Shown here in pieces: positions 25,979-34,358 of a stretch of DNA of 64,000 bases. The notes under the pieces were generated by a model, which made no database searches, was not told the DNA's origin, and was given only the letters and a program-made list of their open reading frames with translations. The first letter of the stretch is position 1, and each line of letters starts with the position of its first letter. The stretch lies in assembly GCA_019115845.1 (NCBI GenBank), contig DXCU01000091.1, positions 20,421 through 84,420 on the forward strand, read 5' to 3'. This DNA comes from Candidatus Rubneribacter avistercoris (GTDB lineage Bacteria > Actinomycetota > Coriobacteriia > Coriobacteriales > Eggerthellaceae). The position numbers were made by a program, and so were the translations under genes.

Positions 25979-26976
25979 AGGTCGCCGTCATAGGCGCGGG
26001 GTCGTGGGGGACGGCCCTTTCGCAGGTTTTGGCGGGAAACGGGCACAACGTGGGGCTGTGGGCGCGCAAGCCCGAGGTCGTGCGCGGCATCAACGCCGAG
26101 CATCGCAACCCGCGCTACCTGACCGATTCGGTCCTTTCGGACAGCGTCGTGGCCACGGTGTCCTACAAAGACGCGCTTCTGCGCGCCCGGGCGGCCGTGG
26201 TGGTCACGCCGTCGAATCTCATGCGCGGCGTGGCGCGCGCCCTGTCCGACGTGGTGGACGGCGACTTCCCCGTCATCATCTGCTCGAAGGGAGTGGAGGA
26301 GGGCAGCGGGCTGCTTCCGGTGGAGGTGTTCGAGGCCGAAATGGGCAATGCGGCGCGCCTGGCGGTGCTGTCGGGTCCGAACCATGCGGAGGAGGTTGTC
26401 GAGGGCGTCCCCACAGGAACCGTCATCGCCAGCTCCGACGAGGGCACGGCGTCGTTTTTCCAGGAGCTTTTCGCCTCGGAGGGCTTTCGCACCTACGTGA
26501 GCGACGACGTGGTGGGCGTGGAGCTGTGCGCCGCGTTCAAGAACGTCATCGCCATAGCCGTGGGCGTCTCCTACGGGCTGGGCTACGGCGACAACACGGC
26601 GGCCATGCTCATGACGCGCGGCCTGGCCGAGATGAGCCGGCTGGTCGTGCGCTGCGGCGGGCGCGCCATCACGTGCATGGGCTTGGCGGGCACGGGCGAC
26701 CTCATCGCCACCTGCACCTCCGAGCATTCCCGCAACCGGCGCTTCGGCAAGATGCTTGCGGAAGGCGGCACGCTTAAGGAGTTCTCGGAGCGGACCCACA
26801 TGGTGGCCGAGGGCGCGCTGGCGTGCCGCACCATCGCCACCTTGGCGGACGCCTACCGCGTCGAGCTGCCCATCACCGACGTGGTGCGCAGCGTGGTGTG
26901 GGAAGGCGCCGATCCCCGGGCCGTGGCGCAAACCCTGACGAGCAGGCCCCTCACCACCGAGTTCTACGGCTTGTGA
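25975..26976 (+). CDS. gpsA: Glycerol-3-phosphate dehydrogenase [NAD(P)+]
   Basis: Reduces dihydroxyacetone phosphate to sn-glycerol-3-phosphate for phospholipids; 333 residues. Rossmann motif GAGSWG at 7-12. The substrate region includes LSGPNHAEEV, the catalytic Lys in AAFKNVIAIAVG, and MGLAGTGDLIATC. ATG is preceded by GGGGAGG. A long in-frame extension upstream is a shadow of plsY. Confidence 0.97.
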   Translation: MKVAVIGAGSWGTALSQVLAGNGHNVGLWARKPEVVRGINAEHRNPRYLTDSVLSDSVVATVSYKDALLRARAAVVVTPSNLMRGVARALSDVVDGDFPVIICSKGVEEGSGLLPVEVFEAEMGNAARLAVLSGPNHAEEVVEGVPTGTVIASSDEGTASFFQELFASEGFRTYVSDDVVGVELCAAFKNVIAIAVGVSYGLGYGDNTAAMLMTRGLAEMSRLVVRCGGRAITCMGLAGTGDLIATCTSEHSRNRRFGKMLAEGGTLKEFSERTHMVAEGALACRTIATLADAYRVELPITDVVRSVVWEGADPRAVAQTLTSRPLTTEFYGL

Positions 26977-27076
26977 GCGAGCCCGCGCAGCGAACGGGCG
27001 GGCAACGAAGCGGTGACCGCAAGGCCACCGTGCCCGGTTCCCGCGCTCGGGCGGCGGCGCTTGGCTTAAAGTGAAC

Positions 27077-27111
27077 GGCGTCGGCGGACGGGTTTTGCGG
27101 CCGCCGACGTC
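27077..27111 (+). terminator. Hairpin downstream of gpsA
   Basis: CGTCGGCGG (27079-27087) / CCGCCGACG (27101-27109) perfect, extendable by two pairs. The loop holds GGTTTTG. There is no U-tract. The gap 26977-27402 holds no gene. Confidence 0.4.
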
Positions 27112-27279
27112 AACTGGCCGCCGCGCCGAAAGGAGCCGCCCGAACCGCGAAGCGAACCGTTTGCAGCCCATTCGAGGCCCGTCGTCTCGTCTCTCGTGCA
27201 CAACCCCTCTCTCTCAACCCCCCTCGACGGGCCGTCATGCATGCGCACTCTCCCCTTCTCCTCGGTGCGCACTGCCTTC

Positions 27280-27316
27280 AAGCCCCTCTCCGACTCCCCC
27301 AATCGGAGAGGGGCTT
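27280..27316. repeat. Perfect 14-bp inverted repeat upstream of the lipoprotein gene
   Basis: AAGCCCCTCTCCGA (27280-27293) / TCGGAGAGGGGCTT (27303-27316), nine-base loop. It could act as a terminator on either strand (A-rich and T-rich edges are short) or insulate the promoter that follows. Confidence 0.6.
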
Positions 27317-27362
27317 GCCTTGCCCGCGCCAAGGTCCGCGCGCCCTTGCCGAAACCCTTCGG

Positions 27363-27368
27363 TATAAT
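27363..27368 (+). promoter_or_regulatory. -10 of the DUF3887-like lipoprotein gene
   Basis: Perfect TATAAT, 35 bases before the GTG start. No clear -35. Confidence 0.5.
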
Positions 27369-27402
27369 GAGCGCACTGCCAGCGACGACGAAGGAGGACT
27401 TC

Positions 27403-27867
27403 GTGACCGTTCGAACCATCCGGCTCCTCGGAAGAGGGGCGCTTGCGCTCGCGCTTGCGGCGCTTGCGGTCGCCTGCGTGGCGACCCTTGGCTGCTCCCG
27501 TGCCGACAAGCAGGTTGAGCAGGGGCTTCCCGCCTGGACGGACGAGGAGGGCATCCTCGCTTGGGCCCACGTTGCGGCCGACGAGTTCAACGAGCGCGAC
27601 TATCAGGCCGTGGCGGACCGGTTCTCCGATAAGGGCGTCACGGCCGACCAGATCAAGGAGGGGCTGGAGGAGACGCAGGACGCCTACGGGGCGTTCACGG
27701 GGTACGGGGAGGCGTCCTTCCTGCAGGGGGAGAGCAAGGGCCGCTCGTACGCCACCGTCGTGCAGAAGGCCCATTACGAGAACGGAACGGGGGAGTTCCG
27801 CATCAGCTTCTTCGAAGACGGGACGCTGGCCGGCTTCTACTTCCTGGCCGACCGGCAGGAATCCTGA
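27403..27867 (+). CDS. Small lipoprotein with DUF3887-like domain
   Basis: Exported lipoprotein of 154 residues and unknown function. The signal peptide is a hydrophobic Ala/Leu run ending in a lipobox (ATLGC). The mature part has the pattern of DUF3887 proteins: AADEFNERDYQAVADRFSD, then QIKEGLEETQDAYGAFTGYG and a beta-rich end. GTG 27403 has a perfect AAGGAGGA and places the signal peptide at the N-terminus; the ATG upstream at 27196 would bury it. Monocistronic; converges with the VanZ-RDD-NnrE gene. Confidence 0.8.
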   Translation: MTVRTIRLLGRGALALALAALAVACVATLGCSRADKQVEQGLPAWTDEEGILAWAHVAADEFNERDYQAVADRFSDKGVTADQIKEGLEETQDAYGAFTGYGEASFLQGESKGRSYATVVQKAHYENGTGEFRISFFEDGTLAGFYFLADRQES

Positions 27868-27905
27868 CGCCGAAGGCCTCGGGGCGCTTCGGGACCCTCG
27901 GCGTC
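27866..27905 (+). terminator. Hairpin between convergent lipoprotein and NnrE genes
   Basis: GACGCCGA (27866-27873) / TCGGCGTC (27898-27905) plus two inner GG/CC pairs, followed by TT. Confidence 0.45.
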
Positions 27906-27942
27906 TTGAGGCGTCCCGGGCTGGCGGACGCCGCCGCTTCCC

Positions 27943-29919
27943 TCAGCGTCCGCCGATCCCCTTGCCGTTCAGGTAAGGCTCGATGTCTGCGAGCCTTGCA
28001 AGCATGACGGCGCCGGTCCATCGGCTGGCGCGGGGCTGGACGAGCCCTGGCTTGTAGGCCAGCATGGTCAGGGTCATGTCGGCGGCGAAACAGGGCGACG
28101 CTACCCGCCCCGTCTGCGCGGACAGGCCGCTTGGGGTATCGACGGCCAAGGCGAAGGGCGCGTCTTTCGCCTTGGCGGGAGCGCCCTTCGCCGCCCGGGC
28201 ATGGCGCGCCTTCTCGCGCTCGCGCTTGCGATGCCTGCCGCGTCCCTTGCCGCGCGATCCCTCGAAGCGCCGGCGGTTGGCCGCGCGTATCCAGCCGGCG
28301 TAGGGCTCGCGCACCTCGTTTCCGGAGAACCCCGTGCCCAGCAGCGCGTCCACCACGGCGCTCGCCTCGTCAAGGACGTCGGCCAGCACATCGGCGTCGG
28401 GCGCCACGAGCACGCGCAGGGGCAGGCGGCGCGCTGCGGCGTCGGCGAAGACGTCCAGCGCCGTTGCGCGCGCGGGCTCGGCTCGCAGGCGCTCGGCTAT
28501 ATCGGGCGTCACAAGCGTCACCGGGTAGCCGCGCTCGGCCAGGGCGCGCGCGGCCACCCATCCGTCGCCGCCGTTGTTGCCCGCGCCCGCCAGCACCGTC
28601 ACGGGGGCAGGATCGGGCACCCAGTCGACCACCTTCTGCGCGACGGCGCGCCCGGCGCGCTCCATCAGATCCGCAAGGGGCGTTCCGTCCTCGGCTATCA
28701 TCCGCTCAAGGCGCACGACGTCCTCCACGTCCAGGGCGCGCCGGCGTTCCCGCTCCATCCGGGCGCCCTCCTCCGTCATGACGCGCGTATTGCTCATCAG
28801 CCCGTTCAGCATGACGAAGGGCGTGCGCGTCCGAGAGGAGCGCACGGCGCGCACGACGAGGCTTGTCGTCCATGCCGCCATGAGGACCGCCCAGGCGCCT
28901 GTGAAAAACGCGCGGTTGGCTCCCACGAAGCGCGCGAGGGCCCCGGCTTCGCCCCCGTGCGACCCCGCCGAGAGCACGAGCGCGAGCGCCGCGGCCGGCA
29001 GCGTTGCGAACAGGAGCAGAAGCCCGTAGCGGGCCAGGTACTGGTACCAGCGGGCCGGGGAGGCGTCGGGGCGCACGGTGCGCAGGCGCAAAAGCCCCTG
29101 CGCCGGCGTCCGCCCGCGCGAGACGGCGGGGACCGCGACGAAGCACAGCAGGCATGCGGCCGTCCCCGCAGCCAGCGGATCGAGGCTTCGGCCCAAAGCC
29201 CGGGCGGCAAGCACGGCCAGCGCCGCCGCACCGAGCGAAAGCGCGAGGTCAAGTCCGAACGAGAGCGCGCGCCGCACCGCCCCGGCGTGCAGCCCCGCCA
29301 TTCGGGCCTCTTCCTCCACAAGCCTCACGTCGGGCAGCGCCCGCATGAGCGGGCCCGCAAGCCAAAATCCCGTCATGGCGCCCAGCGCGTTGGTCAGAAG
29401 GTCGTCCACGTCGAACAGCCGGTAGGGGTGCTCGTAGAGGCCCCACAGCCCGGTGAGTTGGGACAGCTCGAAGGACAGCGTGACCGCGCATCCGATGAGC
29501 AGCGTCTGCCACCAAGTGCGTCGAAAGTAGTAGCGCAGGTACATGCCCAAGGGAACCAGCAGCAGCACGTTGAAGAGAGCCTCGTAAACGTACGGATCGC
29601 GGACGGCGTCGAGCCAGGTCGAAGGATCGGAGAGCGAGGCGTCGGTCTCGGCCAGGAAGGCGCGCAGGAAGTGGAGGGGCTCAAGCTGGGGCACGGCGGC
29701 GTAGGGGACGAAGGCCGTGCGGTCGGCCGGCAGGGGCAGCAGCACCAGGAAGTACGCGCACATGAGGTAGAACACAAACGAGTAGACCGCCAGCGTCCGA
29801 AGCCAGGGAACCGAGCCGGCTTTGCGGTACTGGTACACCAGGTAGGGCAGCGTGATGAGCAGCGCGACGAGGGGGAAGAGCATGGCGGCGAGGGTGATGT
29901 TCGATGCGTAGACGCTCAC
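27943..29919 (-). CDS. VanZ-RDD membrane protein fused in frame to an NAD(P)H-hydrate epimerase
   Basis: One uninterrupted reading frame of 658 residues. Residues 1 to about 180 are a VanZ-like membrane domain (LVLLPLPADRT, FNVLLLVPLGMYLRYY, DDLLTNALGAMTGF). About 200-370 is an RDD-like membrane domain ending in NTRVM. From M388 on is a YjeF-N / NnrE epimerase: AGAGNNGGDGWVAA, DALLGTGFSG, AVDTPSGLSA and LAYKPGLVQP. That enzyme repairs hydrated NAD(P)H. A basic insert of about 40 residues interrupts the epimerase; no NnrD kinase domain follows. GTG 29919 overlaps the ogt stop. GGAGGAGG lies before ATG 28758 (M388), so the epimerase could also be made separately. Confidence 0.82.
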   Translation of the reverse strand: MSVYASNITLAAMLFPLVALLITLPYLVYQYRKAGSVPWLRTLAVYSFVFYLMCAYFLVLLPLPADRTAFVPYAAVPQLEPLHFLRAFLAETDASLSDPSTWLDAVRDPYVYEALFNVLLLVPLGMYLRYYFRRTWWQTLLIGCAVTLSFELSQLTGLWGLYEHPYRLFDVDDLLTNALGAMTGFWLAGPLMRALPDVRLVEEEARMAGLHAGAVRRALSFGLDLALSLGAAALAVLAARALGRSLDPLAAGTAACLLCFVAVPAVSRGRTPAQGLLRLRTVRPDASPARWYQYLARYGLLLLFATLPAAALALVLSAGSHGGEAGALARFVGANRAFFTGAWAVLMAAWTTSLVVRAVRSSRTRTPFVMLNGLMSNTRVMTEEGARMERERRRALDVEDVVRLERMIAEDGTPLADLMERAGRAVAQKVVDWVPDPAPVTVLAGAGNNGGDGWVAARALAERGYPVTLVTPDIAERLRAEPARATALDVFADAAARRLPLRVLVAPDADVLADVLDEASAVVDALLGTGFSGNEVREPYAGWIRAANRRRFEGSRGKGRGRHRKREREKARHARAAKGAPAKAKDAPFALAVDTPSGLSAQTGRVASPCFAADMTLTMLAYKPGLVQPRASRWTGAVMLARLADIEPYLNGKGIGGR

Positions 29920-30392
29920 GCGAGGCGACTCCGTTCCATGTCGAGGAGCGCGCTTTTGAGGCGCGCGGCGGCTCCCGACCCGGAAGGACGCCCGTCCGAT
30001 CCGACCACGCGGTGGTCGGGCACCAAAACGGCGAGCGGGTTCTTCCTGACCGCCGCCCCCACCGCGCGGTAGGAGCCCGGGCACCCCATGAGCGAGGCCA
30101 CCTCGGCGCTCGTGCGGGCGCTTCCGTAGGGAATGCGCGAAAGCTCGTCCCACACGGCGAGCTGGAACGCGCTTCCCTCGGCGTCGAGCGGCACGTCGAA
30201 GGCCGCCCGCTTGCCGGCGAAGTACTCCAGAAGCTCGGTGGCCGCGCGGTTGGCCAACGCGCTTGGACGGCGAAGGCCCGCAAGCTCCACGTCGCCGAGC
30301 ACGACGTGGGTGATCCCCCGCGCGCTCGCGCGGATGGTGAGGGGGCCGTGCGGCGTGCGGTAGGGGAAGTACGTCCCGGTGCTCGAAGCCAT
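29916..30392 (-). CDS. Ogt/MGMT-family protein with Asp replacing the acceptor Cys (alkyltransferase-like)
   Basis: Homologue of O6-alkylguanine-DNA alkyltransferase, 158 residues, full MGMT-like length. The helix-turn-helix and finger residues are conserved (FQLAVWDELSRIPYG, SYRAVGAAVRKNP). The active-site motif, normally PCHRV, reads PDHRV, with D126 encoded by GAC (plus-strand 30015-30017). Without the Cys it cannot perform suicide alkyl transfer. By analogy with ATL proteins (Trp or Ala at this site) it may bind lesions and flag them for repair, but Asp is not a residue I know from that group. ATG 30392 follows GAAGAAGG. Coupled to the VanZ-RDD-NnrE gene by a GTGA overlap. Confidence 0.85.
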   Translation of the reverse strand: MASSTGTYFPYRTPHGPLTIRASARGITHVVLGDVELAGLRRPSALANRAATELLEYFAGKRAAFDVPLDAEGSAFQLAVWDELSRIPYGSARTSAEVASLMGCPGSYRAVGAAVRKNPLAVLVPDHRVVGSDGRPSGSGAAARLKSALLDMERSRLA

Positions 30393-30420
30393 GGCGCCTT
30401 CTTCCAGTCGGTTTCCCACC

Positions 30421-30426
30421 ATTATA
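30421..30426 (-). promoter_or_regulatory. -10 of the ogt-like operon
   Basis: Minus-strand TATAAT, 28 bases before the ATG. No recognisable -35. Confidence 0.45.
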
Positions 30427-30525
30427 GCGCGTCGCGCCCGCAGGCGGCGGGGAGGGTCCGGACACGGCGCCGTGTTGTTTTCCTCCGCCTCCGCCCGGCA
30501 GCCCCGCGCCGCGGACGCGTTGCGC

Positions 30526-30531
30526 TAGAAT
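30526..30531 (+). promoter_or_regulatory. -10 of rpe
   Basis: TAGAAT, 32 bases before the GTG of rpe, divergent to the ogt-like promoter. Confidence 0.4.
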
Positions 30532-30563
30532 GGCGGCAACGCGAGACGAGGAAGGATACGCAC

Positions 30564-31274
30564 GTGTTTGAACCGGTGAAGATAGCACCATCCATTCTGT
30601 CGGCGGACTTCATGAACCTGGGACGCGACGTGGCGCTGCTCGAGGAGGCGGGGGCGGGCTTTGTCCACGTGGACGTGATGGACGGCCACTTCGTCCCCAA
30701 CCTCACCATGGGCGTGCCCGTGCTCAAGCAGCTCAGGCGCGCGACGAGCCTGCCTCTCGACGTCCACCTCATGGTGGAGAACCCGCTTGAGCAGCTGCCG
30801 TGGTTTCTGGACGCGGGGGCCGACATCGTGACCGTGCACGCCGAGGCGCTCGACGCCGAAGGGCTTGCCCGGGCCGTTTCCTCCATCCACGAGGCGGGGG
30901 CGAAGGCGGCCGTCAGCCTGAAGCCGGCCACGCCGCCCTCGGCGCTCGCGCCAGTGCTCGCCGATTTGGACATGGTGCTCGTCATGAGCGTGGAGCCGGG
31001 CTTCTCGGGGCAAAGCTACATCGAAGGCAGCGAGGGCAAGGTGGCGCGCGTGGTGCAGATGGCGCGCGAGCTGGGCGCCGCGCCGCTTGTCGAGGTGGAC
31101 GGCGGCATAGGGACGCGCACGGCGCCGCTCGTCGCGGCGGCCGGCGCCGACGTGCTCGTGTGCGGCAACGCCGTGTGCGCCGCGCCCGACCCCGCGCGCG
31201 CCATCGCGGACATCTTAGCGGCTGCGGAGGCGGCGCGGCGCGGGGCGCTCGAAGAGCTGGTCGGGAAGGCGTGA
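30564..31274 (+). CDS. rpe: Ribulose-phosphate 3-epimerase
   Basis: Pentose phosphate pathway isomerase interconverting ribulose-5-P and xylulose-5-P; 236 residues, TIM barrel. Visible signatures: IAPSILSADFMNLG, HVDVMDGHFVPNLTMG, LDVHLMVENP, MSVEPGFSGQ, and VDGGIG near the C-terminus. GTG start after GAGGAAGGA. Leads a run with a cysteine desulfurase, starting six bases after its stop. Confidence 0.96.
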   Translation: MFEPVKIAPSILSADFMNLGRDVALLEEAGAGFVHVDVMDGHFVPNLTMGVPVLKQLRRATSLPLDVHLMVENPLEQLPWFLDAGADIVTVHAEALDAEGLARAVSSIHEAGAKAAVSLKPATPPSALAPVLADLDMVLVMSVEPGFSGQSYIEGSEGKVARVVQMARELGAAPLVEVDGGIGTRTAPLVAAAGADVLVCGNAVCAAPDPARAIADILAAAEAARRGALEELVGKA

Positions 31275-31280
31275 GGCGCC

Positions 31281-32492
31281 ATGGCGTTCGATCCTGAAAC
31301 CTACGTGTACCTGGACTACGCCGCCACCGCGCCGCTTTGCGAGGAGGCGGCCCGCGCCATGGCTCCCTACCAGGAGCCGGGGCGCGCGAACCTGGCCATG
31401 GGCGCCAACGCGAACTCGCTGCACGGCCCCGGGCGCGCGGCGTTTTCGGCCCTCGAGGACGCGCGGCGCTCGCTCGCGCGCGACTTGGGCGCGCGCCGCC
31501 CCGACGAGATCGTGTTCACGTCGGGAGCCACCGAGGCGGACGGCGCGGCCCTGATCGGCATCGCCCGCGCAGCCGCCCAGGCCCGCCGCCTGCGCCCCGG
31601 CGCGTCGGGCGCAGGCGCGCCGCGCGTGGTGACCACGGCCATGGAGCACGACGCCGTGCTGGCCCCCGCCAGGTGCCTGGAGGCGCAGGGGTTCTCGGTG
31701 GTGCGCCTGGCGCCGGACCGCCAGGGCTTCATCGATCCCGACCGGCTGGCCGCCGCCCTCGATGAGAGCACGGTGCTCGTGTCGGTGCAGGCGGCCAACA
31801 GCGAGGTGGGCTCTGTGCAGCCCGTGGCCGAGCTGGCGCGCGTCGCGCACGAGGCGGGCGCCCTTTTCCACACCGACGCGGTCCAGGCCCTGGGCAAGGT
31901 GGCCGTGGACGTGGGGGAGTGGGACGTTGACGCCGCTTCGTTCTCCGCCCACAAGGTGGGCGGGCCGAAGGGCGCAGGCGCGCTTTACCTCAGGGCGCGC
32001 ACGCCCTTCGAGCCGCAGCTTTTAGGCGGCGGGCAGGAGGGCGGCCGGCGCAGCGGCACGCAGAACGTGGCCGGCGCCGCGGGCTTCGCGGCCGCCGTGC
32101 GCGCGGCTGCGCAAGCGCTGCCCGCCGAGGCCGCGCGCCTGCGCGAGCTGCGCGATGGGCTCTACGCCGCCATCGCAGCCGTGGACGGCGTGACCGCCAC
32201 GGTGGAGGTGGCGCCGGGAAGCGAGGAGTTCCTGCCGAACGTCGTGCACATGCTGGCGGAGGGTTTGGAGAGCGAGACGCTCATCCTGCGCCTTGACATG
32301 CAGGGCTTCGGGGTGTCGGGAGGGTCGGCCTGCTCGTCGCATTCGCTCGAGCCCAGCCACGTGCTGCGCTCGGTGGGCCTCGACGCCGACCGGGCGCAGG
32401 GGGCGCTGCGCGTCTCGATGGGCCGTCTCACTGAAAGCGCCGACATCGAGGCGTTCGTCGGGGCGCTGCGCAAAAGCTTGGACTGGAACTGA
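31281..32492 (+). CDS. Cysteine desulfurase (NifS/IscS family)
   Basis: PLP enzyme that takes sulfur from cysteine for Fe-S clusters or tRNA thiolation; 403 residues. N-terminal LDYAATAPL, PLP lysine K225 in SAHKVGGPKG, RSGTQNVAG, and the sulfur-carrying C351 in SGGSACSS within a mobile loop. No iscU, sufU or mnmA neighbour is visible, so its partner is unclear. Six bases after rpe. Confidence 0.94.
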   Translation: MAFDPETYVYLDYAATAPLCEEAARAMAPYQEPGRANLAMGANANSLHGPGRAAFSALEDARRSLARDLGARRPDEIVFTSGATEADGAALIGIARAAAQARRLRPGASGAGAPRVVTTAMEHDAVLAPARCLEAQGFSVVRLAPDRQGFIDPDRLAAALDESTVLVSVQAANSEVGSVQPVAELARVAHEAGALFHTDAVQALGKVAVDVGEWDVDAASFSAHKVGGPKGAGALYLRARTPFEPQLLGGGQEGGRRSGTQNVAGAAGFAAAVRAAAQALPAEAARLRELRDGLYAAIAAVDGVTATVEVAPGSEEFLPNVVHMLAEGLESETLILRLDMQGFGVSGGSACSSHSLEPSHVLRSVGLDADRAQGALRVSMGRLTESADIEAFVGALRKSLDWN

Positions 32493-32548
32493 CCATGCGG
32501 GCGCGGCCCTTTTGCCGCGTCCGCCGTACGCAAGGAGCGTGACGAACC

Positions 32549-33358
32549 GTGGAGCTTGTGACCACCCACACCCACACGTGCTTCACCGACCACGGCGAGG
32601 GAACCGTGGAGGAGCTTGTGTCGGCGGCCGTGGCGGCCGGCGTGTCCACCATCGCCGTGACCGAGCACTATCCGATGACCGACGCGTTCGACCCCAACCA
32701 CTACCTGGCCATGCCCAAGGAGCGCGTGGGCGAGTACCTGGCTGCCGTGGCGGCCGCCCGCCGGGCGCATCCGGAGATCGAGGTCATCACGGGCTGCGAG
32801 CTTGATTGGCTGGGAGACGACGAGGACCGCTCCTTCGCGCCTGACGAGTTCGAGCCGTTCGGGCTGGTGCTGGGGTCGGTGCACTTCGTCGACCGGTGGC
32901 CCTTCGACGATCCGGCGCAGCGCGGGCGCTGGGACGAGGTGGGGGCCGACGCCATCTGGTCCCGGTACTTCGAGGTGTGGTGCGAGGCCGTCTCCTCAAA
33001 CGCGCCCTTCCAGGTGATGTCCCATCCCGACCTGGCGAAGAAGTTCGGCTTCTACCCTTCCTTCGACCTGCTTCCGCTCTACGAGCGCGCCGCCGAGGCG
33101 TGCGCCGCGGCGGGCCGCATGGTGGAGGTGAACACCTCGGGCTCTTACTACGCCTGCAAGGAGATGTTCCCGGCGCCTGCGTTCCTCAAGGCCCTGCGTC
33201 GGGCCGGGGTGCCGTGCACGGTGGGCACCGACGCCCACGAGCCTCGGCACGCAGCCCGCGATATCGAGCGGGCCTACCGCCTCATGCACGAGGCCGGTTA
33301 CCGGGTGGTTACGGTGCCGACAGCCGACGGGGACCGTCGCGAGGTGCCCATCGAGTAA
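32549..33358 (+). CDS. PHP-domain phosphatase, histidinol-phosphatase (HisK/HisJ) type
   Basis: Metal-dependent phosphoesterase of 269 residues. Metal ligands appear in order: THTHTCFTDHGEGT, AVTEHYPM, GCELDW, GSVHFVD, SHPDLAKKFG and GTDAHEPRH. These match the HisJ/HisK family that dephosphorylates histidinol phosphate. No other his gene is nearby, so the substrate is an inference from the family. GTG start after AAGGAG. Confidence 0.85.
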   Translation: MELVTTHTHTCFTDHGEGTVEELVSAAVAAGVSTIAVTEHYPMTDAFDPNHYLAMPKERVGEYLAAVAAARRAHPEIEVITGCELDWLGDDEDRSFAPDEFEPFGLVLGSVHFVDRWPFDDPAQRGRWDEVGADAIWSRYFEVWCEAVSSNAPFQVMSHPDLAKKFGFYPSFDLLPLYERAAEACAAAGRMVEVNTSGSYYACKEMFPAPAFLKALRRAGVPCTVGTDAHEPRHAARDIERAYRLMHEAGYRVVTVPTADGDRREVPIE

Positions 33359-33404
33359 CCTGGTGGGAGCAGTTTTTTCAGAAGCGACAGACAGGAGCGG
33401 TGCC

Positions 33405-34307
33405 ATGGCAGCAGCGAAGGGCAAAAAGGAAGGCGCGCAGCGCGAAGGGTTGGCGCGCCGGGCGTCGGGAACCCTCTCGAGGCCGACGTCGCCTTTGACC
33501 GTCGGCGCGTTGGAGTGTGCGCTGTCAGCGGAGTTCCCGGCCTCGGACGCCGAGTCCTGGGATCGGACGGGGATGACGGTGGGCGATCCTGCGCGCCTGG
33601 TGGCGGGCGTGGCCGTGGCGCTCGACCCCACGGTGGCGGCCGTGGACGCGGCGGCGGACGCCGGCGCGAACGTGCTTGTGACGCACCATCCGGCGTTCTT
33701 GGCCCCTCCCGACTCGTTTCGGCCCGCGCCCTCGCCGGCCGCAAGCTCCGGGGCGGCGGTGTGGCGCGCCGTCGAGCGCGGCGTGGCCGTCATGTCGTTT
33801 CACACCGCGCTCGACGTGAGCTTGCAGGCCCAGCGCGTCCTTCCCAGCATGCTGGGCTTGGCGTTCGAGCGCGTGCTCGTCCCCGTGTCGCAGGACGGCG
33901 GGAAGGGATACGGCCAGCTGTGCCGCCCCGCCGCAGACGACGCGATGACGCTCGGCCGGCTCGCCGCGCGCTGCACGTCGGTGTTCGCCCGCCCGCCGCG
34001 CGTCTGGGGGGACTTCTCGCGCGAGGTGGCGAGCGTGGTCACGTGCACGGGCTCTGCCGGGGACGTGGCGCGCGCGGCCCTGGCGGCCCAGGCCGACTGC
34101 CTGGTGTGCGGCGAGATCAAGTACCATGAGGCGCTCGACGTCTCCTGGGCGGGGCTGGCCGTGATCGATCTGGGCCACGACACGAGCGAGCTTCCGCTCG
34201 CAGGCGTTTTGGCCGAGGCGGTGCGCGGCGCGGGCGTGCCCGACGAGCTTGTGACGATCCTCGATCAGCGGGACAACTGGTCCTACCCGGAGACGGTGCG
34301 GGTATAA
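33405..34307 (+). CDS. Nif3-like dinuclear metal centre protein
   Basis: Hexameric Nif3/YqfO-family protein, 300 residues, sometimes annotated as GTP cyclohydrolase I type 2; the true role is unsettled. Metal ligands include LVTHHPAF and, late, GEIKYHEALD with LGHDTSE. A 40-residue basic N-terminal extension (KGKKEGAQREGLARRASG) precedes the conserved TVGALECALSAEFP. It is followed by the zinc-ribbon gene, the common Nif3-zinc ribbon pairing. Confidence 0.9.
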   Translation: MAAAKGKKEGAQREGLARRASGTLSRPTSPLTVGALECALSAEFPASDAESWDRTGMTVGDPARLVAGVAVALDPTVAAVDAAADAGANVLVTHHPAFLAPPDSFRPAPSPAASSGAAVWRAVERGVAVMSFHTALDVSLQAQRVLPSMLGLAFERVLVPVSQDGGKGYGQLCRPAADDAMTLGRLAARCTSVFARPPRVWGDFSREVASVVTCTGSAGDVARAALAAQADCLVCGEIKYHEALDVSWAGLAVIDLGHDTSELPLAGVLAEAVRGAGVPDELVTILDQRDNWSYPETVRV

Positions 34308-34308
34308 T
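34303..34308 (+). promoter_or_regulatory. -10 overlapping the nif3 stop codon
   Basis: TATAAT contains the TAA stop of the Nif3-like gene and lies 50 bases before the zinc-ribbon ATG. No clear -35. Confidence 0.45.
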
Positions 34309-34358
34309 AGGGGGAAAGCGCCGCGTCCGCGGCGGCCGAACGCGAACAAAGGACAGGC

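Noticed and set aside
27196..27402. Upstream ATG start for the DUF3887-like lipoprotein
   Set aside because: It would place 69 residues before the signal peptide and cross a hairpin and a TATAAT; the GTG at 27403 has a perfect ribosome binding site.
29920..30591. In-frame N-terminal extension of the VanZ-RDD-NnrE frame
   Set aside because: It overlaps the whole Ogt-like gene, has no homology, and the GTG at 29919 gives a natural GTGA junction.
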